Shown in pieces: positions 13,701 through 25,590 of a DNA stretch of 64,000 bases (positions are counted from its first letter, which is position 1; each line of letters begins with the position of its first letter). The DNA lies in contig NC_087064.1 of NCBI RefSeq assembly GCF_963678635.1, forward strand, positions 39,467,464-39,531,463, read 5' to 3'. Below the pieces are notes generated by a model. That model was not told the DNA's origin. It ran no database searches and was given only the letters and a program-made list of their open reading frames with translations. The position numbers and the translations under genes are program-made. The DNA is from Symsagittifera roscoffensis. Taxonomy: Eukaryota; Xenacoelomorpha; Acoela; Convolutidae.

Positions 13701-15375
13701 ATTTTTACAAAGAGACCATTAGGTATAAATATTTTACATAGGGATCATTAGATATACTTTTTTACATAGGGATCATTGGGTATAAAAATTTTACATAGAT
13801 ATCATCAGGTATAAAAATTTACATCGGGATCATTAGCTATAAAAGTTATACATAGGGATCATTAGGTATAAATTTTTACATAGGGATCATTCGCTATAAA
13901 AATTATACGTATGGATCATTAGGTATAAATGTTTTACATAAGGATCATAAAATATAAAAATTTAAATAGGGATCATTGGGTATAAATAACTTACATAGGT
14001 ATAATTAGGTTTAAATATTTTACATAGTGTTCTTTAGGTATGAATATTTATAAAGGGATCATTAGCTATAAAAAATTTTACATAGGGGTCATTTGTTATA
14101 GTTTTTTTACGTAAGGATCATTTGGTATAAATATTTTACAAAGGGATCATTGGGTCTAAATACTTTACATAGGTATCATTAGGTATAAATATTTTACATA
14201 CGGATCATTAGGTATAAATATTTACATCGGGATCATTATGTAAAAATGTTTTACATAAGGATCATTAGGTATAGACTTTTTACATAAGGATCATTAGGTA
14301 TAAATATTTACATAGGGATTATTATGTATAAAATTTTTACATAGGGATTACTAGGTAGAAATATTTACATAGGGATCATTAGGTATAAATATTTTACATA
14401 AGGATCATTAGGTATAGATTTTTTACATAAGGATCATTAGGTATAAATATTTTACATAGTGATCATTGAGTATAATTATTTTACATAGGTATCATTAGGT
14501 ATAAATATTTTACATACGGATCTTTAGGTATAAATATTTACATCGGGATCATTATGTATAAATATTTTACATAGGGATCATTAGGTATAAATAATTTACA
14601 TAGGGATCATTAGGTATAAATATTTTACATAAGGATCATTAGGTATAAAAAATTATACATAGTGATCATTAGGTATAAATTTCTACATAGGGATCATTAG
14701 CTATAAAAATTATACATAGGGGTCATTAGGTATAACTATTTTACATAGGGATCATTAGGTATAACTTTTTTACGTAGGGATCATTAGGTATAACTTTTTT
14801 ACGTAGGGATCATTAGCTATAAAAATCATACATAGGGATCATTAGGTATATTTTTTTACATAGGGATCATTAGCTATAAAAATTATACATAGGGATCATT
14901 AGGTATAACTATTTTACATAGGGATCATTAGGTATAATTTTTTTACGTAGGGATCATTAGGTATAAATGTTTACATCGGGATCATTAGCTATAAAAATCA
15001 TACATAGGGATCATTAGGTATATTTTTTTACATAGGGATCATTAGCTATAAAAATTATACATAGGGATCATTAGGTATAACTATTTTACATAGGGATCAT
15101 TAGGTATAACTTTTACGTAGGGATCATTAGGTATAAATGTTTACATCGGGATCATTAGCTATAAAAATCATACATAGGGACCATTAGGTATAAATATTTA
15201 CATAGGAATCATTAGGTATAAATATTTTACATAGGGATCTTTAGGTATAATTATTCTACATAGGGATCATCAGGTATAAAAATTTACATCGGGATCCTTA
15301 GCTATAAAAATTATACATATCGATCAATAGGTATAAATATTTTACATAGGGATCATTAGAAATAATTTTTTACGA
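10775..15375 (+). repeat. 29-bp minisatellite array
   Basis: About 160 tandem units are built on GGTATAAATATTTTACATA followed by GGGATCATTA. Variant units carry GCTATAAAAATTATACATA, TTTACATCGG or GGTATAACTATTTT. Most units contain one GATC. Variant order repeats: a block marked by TATAATTAGG then AGCGATCATT recurs near 11103, 11829, 12173 and 13993, and a ~170-bp block recurs near 14880-15180. Units are contiguous with no unique spacers, so this is not CRISPR. No genes were seen. Confidence 0.97.
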
Positions 15376-16057
15376 AAGCAATTGCAAAAATAAATGACCA
15401 AAAGTTGTTTGCAGTGAAAAAAAAGAAATATTGCCGATATAAATAACAAAAGAAAGAAAAATAATAAAAGTAGCATCTCTCCTTTTTTTCCATCAAGATA
15501 ATTGAATTTTTTGTATGTAATCAATGGGAATTTTTTGAGTTTTGATTAGATAGTCAAGTTCTTTGATTTGGTGTGAATTTGGGAGGATAACTCAAAGTTG
15601 ATGAATTTTTCAAAAAAAAATCTCTGGAAATCTGATTCCAAACCGAATCAAGCGGAAATTTCAACTTTGAAAATCCTTAAAGAAATGAAGGAATCAAGAA
15701 ATTTGCTGGGTAGTTTTCACAAAGTTGGGTATTGGGTTGGGGATAAAAAGAAACTCTGATATATTATCGTACGACATTTTTGATTAATTTCAATTTCTCG
15801 AGAATAAACAAAATTTCTTTCCTTGTGAGGTGTAATTCAGCCGTAAGTTTGAAGCTTTGATACGCAATATGTGGATCAAAAATAAATTCTTGTATTGAGT
15901 AAGTTTCACTGAAGGCACTTTTACTTAATCGGATAACTCTATTTTGTACAATGAAAACGTCCGAAAAATTATGAAAAAAGTAAGAGTCAACATCTATTTC
16001 ATCAATAAGAAAATCAATTAGAATTTTCTCCTTTGTCTTGTAAACTAACTCGAGGAA
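15376..16057. other. Non-satellite insert within the minisatellite
   Basis: About 680 bp of unrelated AT-rich sequence interrupts the array, which resumes at 16058. The right half carries a minus-strand partial reading frame, listed next. The left half is T-rich on the minus strand with only a low-complexity Leu/Phe frame. No terminal inverted repeats or clear target duplication were identified. Confidence 0.8.
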
Positions 16058-16090
16058 GTTATAGGGATCATTAGCTCTAAAAAATATACA
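15764..16090 (-). pseudogene. Partial open frame of unknown family inside the satellite
   Basis: On the minus strand about 108 codons are open without a stop. They run out of the satellite edge into a complex peptide with motifs such as EKILIDFLIDEIDVDSYFF, VQNRVIRLSKSAFSE and FDPHIAYQSF, and stop at TAA 15764-15766. There is no ATG. Composition is not low complexity and looks like genuine protein. I do not recognise the family. It resembles the truncated C-terminal part of a larger protein, cut at its 5' side by the minisatellite. Confidence 0.45.
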
Positions 16091-16478
16091 TAGGGATCAT
16101 TAGGTAAAAGTTTTTACACAAGGATCATTAGATATAAATAATTTTTAAATAGGGATCATTAGGTATAAATATTTATATAGGGATCATTAGGTATAAATTT
16201 TTAGATAGGGATCATTAGCTATAAAAATTATAAATTGGGATCATTCGGTAAAAATTTTTTACAAAAAGATCATTAGGTATAAATATTTTACATAGGGATC
16301 ATTAGGTATAACTTTTCTTATAGGAATCATTAATATGAAAACTATAGATAAGGATCATTAGGTATAGATTTTTTACATAAGGATCATTAGGTATAATCAT
16401 TTTACATAGGGATCATTAGGTATAAATTTTTTTATAGGAATCATTAACTATAAAAATTATAGATATGGATCCTGATTT
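16058..16478 (+). repeat. 29-bp minisatellite, second block
   Basis: Continuation of the 10775-15375 array after the insert, in the same orientation. It has about 14 units, slightly more diverged, and ends abruptly at ATGGATCCTG where Gypsy-related sequence starts. Confidence 0.95.
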
Positions 16479-16479
16479 T

Positions 16480-18360
16480 TAATTTTTTTTTCAGAATTAC
16501 GGGTTGTGGAATAAGGATTCATAGTTTTTTAGGTTGATCTCGGAATCTAGCAGATTGATGCTGTAATGTTTTTTCTGATTATGGTTAAATTTCACTAATT
16601 TTTTGTTAATTAAGATTTTTTTCCTTCTGTTGAAATATATTTAGCTTGTTGTAGTTTTGTGTTTTGTGTAATTTGCTCTTTTCTTTGTTCTACTGATGCT
16701 GATTAAATCAGCGGTTTTTGTATGATTTTTAACCGGTGTTGACTTAACAATGAATTACAGCAATTTACCAGGAAATTAACTTAAATGAGGTATTTCCCGC
16801 GGAGTTTTTTTCTTTGAGTGATAAAGTAAAAAAATTCTATGTTGTGTAATTTCGTTTCTAACTTAGTTCTTATCAATAATTTTGTATGTGCCATCAGTTG
16901 GCTTTTTGTCTGGTAGGATCTTCTTTGACGTGGTTTTAATTACCTAGATCCTCCTTTATGAATTGAATAATTTGCTATGAAAGAAAATCGGGCCAATTTT
17001 CAAAAATGAAGCTGGGGTTAGACATGATTTATTTTACTTTTGGTATATTTTTTGATTTTTTCTGTCTCCATTCAAAATTCACTATGAGTACCAAAAAATA
17101 GTTTTAAATTTTGTATATGATGAAATTGATCGTCGTCGTGAGTAAGTGGTGGTAAATTGTAACATACTGAATTTTTTGACGGTTTACAGAATCCTCGTAT
17201 TCGAAGCATTAGCTGTAAACATATTGATTCGAGTGGTTTTTGATTAAAGATAAAAATTATAAGGATAAAAGTTAGATAATTTGCAAATAGTATGTATTTC
17301 AAATAGTTTTATGTTCGTTGACCATTCAGTGTAATTTTTATTATTTCTGTTGATGATACATCGTAAGTTTTACTGCAGTTAGCGATTCATGCTTTCAACT
17401 AGTCCATTCATTCATGGAGCAGGTGAATTTCCTTTTTTGTGTTTAGTACTACAAAAAAAGGCTATAAGCTTAAGATTTCCTTGTTTATAAATTCAGTGAC
17501 ATTCTCTGTTACAAGGATTTCTGGCAATCCGAATTTCGATCTCCAATGTTCGTGAAGTGTTGAGTTTGCATAGCAAGCATTACAGTGTGGTACTGCGTGT
17601 AAGGCTACAAAATGCGTAATTTCGTCTACTCTTGACCCGATTTACGAACTTCCTTGTGATGATAGTCATATTGGTTCCTTCGTATCAAACGATAATCGGT
17701 GTTTAGAAAAAGGACTTTGTCCTTTCAAATCTCGTTTTTCAGATATTTGTCTCTGATGTGGGAACGGTTTCTTCGTATGACATGTGAGACAACTGTTACA
17801 GAGTATTTTGATCACAACTGCTGACTTTTGGAAGTAGTTAGTTTGTTTCAAGTTATCACATTTTTTTCTGAACCAATGTACTTGAAGAGTGTCTTTTAAA
17901 AAAAGCTAAAAAAATTAAATTTGAGGGTAAACAGGGTACGTTGTTACCTGTATGAAGAATTTTTTAAATGTCTGTGTTTTGATTCATAAATAAGGAATTT
18001 ATTTTTTCAAAAAATTGTTGCAGGGTTTTATTTTAAAAAATTGAGATGTGCTTTTCAGGTTTTCTTTTATTTTTGCGCCAACATTTGATTTGGCGGAAAA
18101 CGGGGTCGGTCTAATTTTGGTATCGTGTAGGCAAGTCAGTTGTTAACGAACCTTTACACCAACAAAACTATTTTTATGTAAGTCTTGAAGGAATATTGTC
18201 AAAGAAGTCGTTTAAATCAAGTTTTTATGAGTAAGTTTTTTTTATAAAACTAATAGTACTGCGACGTTTTCTGTATTGATTAAATCATGTTTTTCGATTA
18301 GTGGTAATGTATTGTTTCTATGTGATAAATGCTTATGGTGTTTGGTTCTTGGGTTTTTTT
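16480..18360 (-). pseudogene. Ty3/Gypsy integrase relic, copy 1
   Basis: Decoded on the minus strand in broken frames. The zinc-binding end is seen near 17770-17800 (CNSCLTCHTKKPFPHQ). The catalytic core follows with NACYANSTLHEHWRSKFG and then TENVTEF, where the usual second catalytic Asp (TDNGTEF) is Glu. The MNGLVESMNR block near 17390-17410 carries the catalytic Glu. Downstream, FNQKP and LPPLTHDDDQFHH lie at 17072-17302. A poorly conserved C-terminal tail occupies 16480-16870. Several stops and shifts make it inactive. An integrase would insert element cDNA into the genome. The copy at 23700-25590 shares the order and most errors. Confidence 0.75.
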
Positions 18361-18660
18361 ATATCACCAACGGAACAAGTTCTCCGAGAACTAACTCAAT
18401 TGATTATGTTACTGGAATATGTTGTTGAATCACAACCGGTTACAAATAATACAAACCCACTGAAACACTCGAAAACACTAGAAAAAAAAGTGAGCAAATT
18501 ACGCAAAACACAAAAACTCAAACCTATTTCAGCAGAACGAAACAATCATCACAACATCGATGTTTTGAATTCTGAAATCAAGCTAGAAGTGCTATCAAAC
18601 CCTAATTTAATAATCCATAACTCAAAAAAAAAATTCTTGTAAAAAAACGAAAATACAACA
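18361..18660 (+). pseudogene. Gypsy integrase C-terminal tail fragment, opposite orientation
   Basis: Plus-strand frame 18301-18642 contains VLRELTQLIM and then a basic Lys/Leu-rich tail. Its nucleotide sequence matches the reverse complement of the tail at the other end of copy 1 (16480-16870), including the ACCGGTT landmark. It therefore abuts the minus-strand integrase head to head at about 18360, an inverted junction found again at 25600 and in each 1.2-kb tandem unit. Confidence 0.6.
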
Positions 18661-20460
18661 AATCTATCGTCAACAACTTGGTAAACTAACATACAAAAAC
18701 CTCATTTGGCTAAAACAACAGATTGGAACTAAACTTAAACTATCTACATAAACACCAGAACGACAAAAAACATGAAACATGTTTGATTTTCAATATTCAC
18801 AAATAAATTGAGATGAAATTCAACAAATACCAAATTTACTTGTGTAGTACCTTAAGGTATATGCCACATTAAAAATTGACTTATGAAAAATTCATTAGCC
18901 TCTACACATCCACAGAATTCAGACCCAATTTTAGGATTTCAGTAAATAAATAGTATAGAGACTTCTTGATTACTTGAAATCTAAATGATATCCACCTTTA
19001 AGCAAACAACAACCGAAAGGCAACACATTTATAAAGCCAGTTATCATTATTTCAAAGAGAGCCAAAAAAAGTACTAAAGGCAACATACTTGAATTCACTT
19101 ATAGATGAAACAAGTAGAATTGGCCGATAGAACCATTCCATAAACTCTTCACAAAGATCAGAGAAAAAAACTACACTAAAGCTGATATAAGTAGTCCATA
19201 TAATTCAATGCCATTAGAAGAACACTCACGACGCTTGACACAATTCGTTATCGGTATTCAAAAATGTGATTTCATCGGTTCTTCTATAGACTATTAATAG
19301 GACCATTAGCTTTTTGAGCTTTAATGAGAAAAAATTTTCGACCACCAATCTTCAGAAAAAATGTAATCACATAGTTAGATAATGTATTTATACAATCATT
19401 GTGCAAATCAGAAATGTCTACACATGAAAAAAAAATTCATCAGATAACACAAACAGAAAATATGAAAGCAACAAGAAAAAAACAAATTTTTTTAAAAATT
19501 CTTTTGCAACGTTTTTTTTGATTTTTCAACTTTTTGATAAACAAAATTGCTCTAAAAAGTCCCTAAACTACCTTTATATAAAAAAAACTAAGTTGTCACG
19601 GCTGATATGAAGTTTAGAGAAAAAATGAAAGCATATACGGTCAGCTAATTAGCTGGAATTTAGACCAAAAATACAAAATTTGAACCGGTTTTTGTCAACA
19701 GTGAAAAAAAAACATTCATCATCTTTTATTGTCGTTTGAATCACGATTGAAAGGGCTTTACTTTGATATACCCCCCAACCCAGTCCGATCATTATTTGTG
19801 GCACCTGATTTAAACGTTAAAAACGTCAAAATCAGGTGCCACCCCTTCTTCATTGATCGACGTTGGTCACTGATTTTGACGTTAAAAAACTGATTTTGAC
19901 GTTAAAAAACGTCAAAATCAGGCGCCACCCCTTCTTCAGTTATCCCCTTCTTCATTGATCGGAACAATAAGCAAACAAACTTCAAACTAAATTTCCGAAC
20001 CTAACCAATCATTTAATGCTATGGGTGACGCAATGACAATCTAATCAAAGAAGAATTAGGAAGAACCTAATCTCCGAAAATCTTAGACTATTCACTCGAG
20101 CAGAATTAGGAATTAGGACTCTCCAGACTAATGAGAGAATCTTGAATTATCATATATAAACTAACGGAAAAGAAATTCAATCATTGGATTAAAACAATCA
20201 AAAGTCCTACTTACCGACCATAAACCAATAAATTTCTTTTCATAGTAAAACTAAACTCGAATCTTAGAGTATGCAGATTTCAGTTAATCGTTCAAATAAA
20301 ATAGGTTTCAATTAAACTAATTCCCAATCTCCCCATCAGAAAAAACCTCACCCTATCAGATACTTCAAGTAGGAATACACCATGAGAATTGCTAACAAGA
20401 AAAACTACAGTTGAAGTTGCACAGGGAATAAAACAGGTAAAACCCATTTAAAACTATACC
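18661..20460 (+). pseudogene. Gypsy reverse transcriptase-RNase H relic
   Basis: On the plus strand the RT N-terminal palm is recognisable near 19095-19210 (YLNSLIDET, then a YTKADISSPYNSM-like motif). RNase H is recognisable near 20195-20240 (LLTDHKPI), followed by a TLSR-like position and LLTRKTTVE at 20390-20430, the usual RNase H-integrase linker of this Gypsy lineage. Frames are broken throughout. The minus-strand equivalent is 38810-40100. The fragment ends at about 20460, where minus-strand integrase sequence begins. Confidence 0.65.
19800..19945. repeat. Inverted repeats with TTTTGACGTTAAA motif
   Basis: GGCACCTGAT pairs with ATCAGGTGCC over 19800-19840. CTGATTTTGACGTT at 19890-19903 pairs perfectly with its reverse complement at 19908-19921 around an AAAA loop. 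CCCCTTCTTCATTGATCG is also repeated nearby. The TTTTGACGTT core recurs upstream of uS5 at 46.2 and 47.3 kb. Confidence 0.85.
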
Positions 20461-21903
20461 ATAATCTTCATGGATAAAAGTAGTTTTTAACAGTTCTATG
20501 TTGTGTTATTTCTTGTTTATTTTTTTGCCTATCAGAAATTTTAAATGTGCCATCAGTTGGTCTTTTGACTAGTAGGGTCCTTCTTGTCGTGGTTGTAGTT
20601 TCTCAGATACTTCTTTTTGAATTGAATAAATTGTTAGTCGAATAAGTGTGCCAACTTCTAAGTCTGAAACTGGGGTGAGACTTGATTTATTCGCGATTGA
20701 ATAATTTTTCTTTGTACTAATTTCTTTGGTATATTTCGTTATGTTTTTGTCTCTATTCAATATTCATTCACTATTGTACCGGAAGTTAGTTTCAAGTTTT
20801 TGGATGATGAAATTGATCGTCATCTTGATTAAGTTGTTGTAAATTGTAAAATACTGAATCTTTTGATGATTTGCAGTCTCCATGTTTTCGAAGCATTAGC
20901 TGTAAGCATTATTGATTTGAGTAGTTGCTGGTTTAGGTGATAAACTAAAAAAAAGAGTAATTTGCAATTTATAGGCTGGTTAGAGTAATTTTACGTTCGA
21001 TGAGCGCTCAGTGTATTTTTTTATCGTTTCACTTGATCATACATCGTAAACTTTCGTGCTGTTAGCGATTTTTGACTTCAACTAGTCCCTTTGTTCATGG
21101 AGCATAAATTGCGTAAGGTTATGATTTAATTGTTTATAAACTCAGTGACATTGTCTGTAACATAGATTTCTGTTAATCTAAATTTCGAAGTCTCGTAAAG
21201 TGTTGAGTATGCGTAGTAAGCATTACGATGTGGTAGTGGGTGTTATGCTATAAATTGTGGTAATTCGTCTCAAATTTCCCTGATTTAAGATTTTTCTTGT
21301 GAGGATAGTTATTTTGGTTTTTTCATATCAAATCAAATTCGGTGGTTAAAATTTTGACTTTGTTTTTTAAATTTTTGTTTTTCTGCTATTTGTCTCTGAT
21401 GTGGGAACGTTTTGTTGGTTCAACATGTGAGACAATTGTTGCAGAGTACTTTGATCCCAGTTGCAGCTTTTGCAAGTAGTTATTTTGTTTTGATTTATCA
21501 CAATTTTTATAATTTTTCTGAAACAGTGTGTCCTTTTGTGTTTGATGAGTGTCTATTATGAAAATCCATAAAAATTAAAGTTCAGGGTGAACAGGGTAAC
21601 CTGTTATCTGTTTAAAGATATTTTGAAACGTCTGTGTTTTGACTCCTAGATTTGTTATTATATTTTTAAAAATATCGTTGCAGGGTTCTATTTTATAAAA
21701 TAGTGTTATCTACTGTAACAGGTTTTCATTTATATGAGTGCCACTATTTCTTTTGGCGTATAACATGGTCTAGTATTTCGTATTTTGAAGGCAAGTAAGT
21801 TTTTAACGGAAGTTTATCTTTTAAATTTTTTTTGCATGTCTGCATGTATTTAAGGAATTTTGTCAGTGGGGTCAGTCGAAGCAAAATTTTTTTTTTGTGT
21901 TAT
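20461..21903 (-). pseudogene. Ty3/Gypsy integrase relic, copy 2
   Basis: A more decayed minus-strand integrase. The zinc region near 21400-21450 reads LCNNCLTC then FPHQRQIAEK. The C-terminal region at 20569-20760 reads MNRDKNITKYTKEI and ends KLQPRQEGPY, followed by a second-frame RPTDGTFKISD and QHRT. It is cut at its upstream side by a Polinton inverted repeat at 21904. The paralogous segment is 30380-31753. Confidence 0.7.
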
Positions 21904-22560
21904 AGTAGTAGATGTTGAGGCTGATCAGGGGGGGGGGGGGGGGGGCATGCCGGATCTCATGTACTAAGATACATTATGGATTTTCGGTCCGCCATGCAAT
22001 GTATTAAGATAGGGGATAGAGTCTACAATGTATTAAGATAAGGAATACCAATGGTATAATTTCAGTGTGATGGTAAGAGAAAAAAATGGTGTTTTTTTTA
22101 GCTTTTATGTGGAAATGTGTAGTTTCTTCCGCAAAAATTTCGGCAACCGTTATCTAATTATTAAATATCAAAAGTTAATTATGTGTTGGTTGTGGAATTA
22201 GGGTTATGTATTTAGTTTTTTGGCACATGGTAAGTCAATTGAACTTAGAATTTTTATCACAAAAAATAAAAATTTTTCAAAAAAACTTCAAAACACGATA
22301 AGGCTTGTTGTAATTCGATCTAATAACAATTTATAAGATACTCTTACTTTCTATTTATTTGAATCTATTCTGAAACCTACCGAACCTTCGAAAAAGTCAA
22401 ATTTTTGAAAGAAAAAAATTAAATTACAAAGAAAGTATATAAATCACTGCATCGTATTTGAAATTTACCGCAACTTTATAATAAAACACGAACAAAATAC
22501 TGCATCGTACAAAAATTGAAAAAAATTGCATCACTTGTTATAAACGTATTATACTGTATC
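21904..22560. mobile_element. Polinton left terminal inverted repeat, truncated copy
   Basis: Begins AGTAGTAGATG, preceded by TGTTAT (one mismatch to the TGTAAT target duplication of the complete copy). It contains the same G-run and CATG-CGGATC-CATGTACTAAGATA landmarks as 31760-32335. It continues into polB. The right end of this copy is missing. Confidence 0.8.
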
Positions 22561-22565
22561 AGTTC

Positions 22566-23420
22566 TTATAAGTTCAATGGTTTTGTATGAACTCCATCAT
22601 CTTGAACTTGTCTTTTTGGATAAAAATAACTTAGTCCTTTCTTTGTTTGCTCATATGTAACCACCATATGATTTAAAGTATTACCGAAACCACTATTTGT
22701 AGATGTTTACTTGATTGCTTAATCGAGCACTATCCTGTACTTTACATGGGTCAATCTCCAGAATTTTCGAGAACTCGTTCATTTAATCCTTTGCTACTAA
22801 ATTTGAATTATCTGACTTCTTGTCATAGCAGCAATAAGTTTTGCTACGTAAACACAGCATTTCTGTGCACCTAAATTCCTCTTTGAAAAGTTCTGGCTCT
22901 CACTTATTAGGCTTTTTATGGATACTGCAACACGTTTGAGGGAATAAATTAAATTTCGCGTCTGCTTTGAAATGGTCTCTGCAGTCATTTTCCCTCATTT
23001 TATTCCATGTGTCTCTTTTTTCTGGTTGGATAGAGTCAAATAAATTGTTTTCAGAAAATGCCAAATAAAATGAAACTGTATCCATCTCCAACTCTTCAAA
23101 TTTTTTTCACATCACAGAACTTGTCAAAGAAGTTATAGTAAAGTTCCAACATTCTAACATTCTCAGCTTTGCATACTGAAGTATGAAAAAGCCAACAATC
23201 ATGGTTTCTCGGTGCTCAAAACTTGATTTCAACAACTCCACCTCATACAAGTCTTTTTTAACAGTAATTAATCTTTTGAACATTGGCTCATTGGTTGCTT
23301 TATGAAATTTTTCATCCTTTAGATATTTTGTGATTGTATGTCTGGATCTATCCATGAACTGATATCCATACGAGGAATTACCTAAAAGCTTCATAGTTTC
23401 TGTTACAACTCCTGACATAG
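22566..23420 (-). pseudogene. polB: Polinton DNA polymerase B, C-terminal part (truncated copy)
   Basis: Minus-strand frames at 23107-23418, 22900-23091 and 22797-22988 carry the finger/palm motif KLLGNSSYGYQ and the end of the palm with MDTVSFYLA. In family B polymerases the latter should be a DTDS-type metal-binding motif, so a catalytic Asp is Val here. The sequence is nearly identical to 32430-33300 of the complete element, including the Asp-to-Val change. The gene is cut at about 23450 by minisatellite sequence. In an active Polinton this enzyme replicates the element by protein priming. Confidence 0.8.
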
Positions 23421-23454
23421 GGTTTTAATCTCTTCTCTTCTCGCATCAACCTCC

Positions 23455-23640
23455 GATAATAAGGATCATTAGGTATCACTTTAAATAAGGATTATTACAC
23501 AAGGATCATTAGGTATAAAAATTTTACATAGGGATCATTAGGTATAAATATTTACATAGGGATCATTAGGTATGATATATACCCAATGATCCCTGTAGGG
23601 ATCACCCCCCCCCCCCCTATCCGATCCCAGTGTCGTATAT
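23455..23640 (+). repeat. Minisatellite remnant with inverted unit and C-run
   Basis: Five units of the 29-bp satellite are followed by one inverted unit (ACCCAATGATCCCTGTA) and a 14-bp C tract. It marks the junction between the two large duplicated blocks, mirroring the satellite that precedes the first block. Confidence 0.9.
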
Positions 23641-23699
23641 CTATACCACTCAAGTTTTTTAAGTTAGCTTCGATAAATTTTCATTTTTTTCACTTGGAC

Positions 23700-25590
23700 C
23701 CTGTTGTTAATTTTTTTTCAGAATTACGGATTGTGGAACAAAGATTTATTAGTTTTTTTAGGTTGATCTCGGAATCTAGCAGATTGACGCTGTAAAGTTT
23801 TTTCTGATTTTGGTGAAATTTCTTTAATTTTTATTTAATTGAGATTTTTGGTCCTACTGTTGAAATATATTTAGCTTGTTGTAATTTTGTGTTTTGTGTA
23901 ATTTGCTCTTTTCTTTGTTCTAGTGATGTTGAGTAAATCAGCGGTTTTGTATGATTTGTAACCGGTGTTGACTTAACAATGATTTACAGCAATTTACCAG
24001 TAAATTAACTTAATTGAGGTCTTTCCCGCGGAGTTTTTTCCTTTGAGTGATAAAGTAAAAAAATTCTATGTTGTGTAATTTCGTTTCTAACTTAGTTCTC
24101 ATCAATAATTTTCTATGTGCCATCAGTTGGTTTTTTGTCTGGTAGGGTCTTTTTTGACGTGGTTTTAATTACCTAGATCCTCCTTTATGAATTGAATAAT
24201 TTGCTATGAAAGAAAATCGGGCCAATTTTCAAAAATGAAGCTGGGTTTAGACGTGATTTGTTTTTCTTTTACTTTTTGGTATATTTTGTGATTTTTTTCT
24301 GTCTCTATTCAAAATTCACTATGAGTACCAAAAGTTAGTTTTAAATTTTGTATATGATGAAATTGATCGTCGTCGTGAGTAAGTGGTGGTAAATTGTAAC
24401 ATACTGAATTTTTTGACGGTTTACAGAATCCTCGTATTCGAAGCATTAGCTGTAAACATATTGATTCGAGTGGTTTTTGATTAAAGATAAAAATTATAAG
24501 GATAAAAGTTAAGTGATTTGCAAATAGTATGTAGTTCAAATAGTTTTACGTTCGTTGACCATTCAGTGTAATTTTTATTATTTCTGTTGATGATACATCG
24601 TAAGTTTTACTGCAGTTAGCGATTCATGCTTTCAACTAGTCCATTCGTTCATGGTGCAGGTGAATTACCTGTTTTGTGTTTAGTATTATAAAAAAAAGCT
24701 ATAAGCTTAAGATTTCTTTGTTTATAAATTCAGTGACATTCTCTGTTACAAGGATTTCTGGCAATCCGAATATCGATCTCCAATGTTCGTGAAGTGTTGA
24801 GTTTGCATAGCAAACATTACAGTGTGGTACTGCGTGTAAGGCTACAAAATGCGTAATTTCGTCTACTCTTGACCCGAGTTACGAACTTCCTTGTGATGAT
24901 AGTGATATTGGTTCCTTCGTATCAAACGATAATCGGTGTTTAGAAAAAGGAATTTGTCCTTTCAAATCTCGTTTTTCAGATATTTGTCTCTGATGTGGGA
25001 ACGGTTTGTTCGTATGACATGTGAGACAAATGTTACAGAGTATTTTGATCAGAACTGCTGACTTTTGGAAGTAGTTAGTTTGTTTCAAGTTATCACATTT
25101 TTTTTCTGAACCAAAGTACTTGAAGAGTGTCTTTTAAAAAAAGCTAAAAAAATTAAATTAGAGGGTAAACAGGGTACGTTGTTACCTGTATGAAGAATTT
25201 TTAAAATGTCTGTGTTTTGATTCATAAATAAGGAATTTTTTTTTCAAAAAATTGTTGCAGGGTTTTATTTTAAAAAATTTATATGTGCTTTAACAGGTTT
25301 TCTTTTATTTTTGCGCCAACATTTCATTTGGCGGAAAACGGGTTCGGTCTAATTTTGGTATCGTGTAGGGAAGTCAATTGTTAACGGACCTTTACACCAA
25401 CAAAATTTTTTTAAATTAGGTCTTGAAGGAATATTGTCAATGAAGTCGTTTAAATCAAGTTCTTATGAGTATTTTTTTAATGAAACTAATAGTACTGCGA
25501 CGTTTTCTGTATTGATTAAATCGTGTTTTTCGATTAGTGGTAATGTATTGTTTCTATGTGATAAATGCTTAAGGTGTTTGGTTCTTGTGT
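23700..25590 (-). pseudogene. Ty3/Gypsy integrase relic, copy 3 (duplicate of copy 1)
   Basis: Near-identical to 16480-18360 with the same broken motifs: CNICLTCHTNKPFPHQ within 24879-25088 and the LPPLTHDDDQFHH region in 24309-24539. Shared lesions show that both derive from one already inactive copy through segmental duplication rather than two insertions. Confidence 0.75.

Noticed and set aside
10775-15375. Possible CRISPR-like array
   Set aside because: Units are contiguous and variable along their whole length, with no constant repeat and unique spacers; the context is eukaryotic.
15342-15524. 60-codon Leu/Phe-rich frame resembling a membrane segment
   Set aside because: It derives from a poly-purine tract with low complexity; the hydrophobicity is a composition effect.
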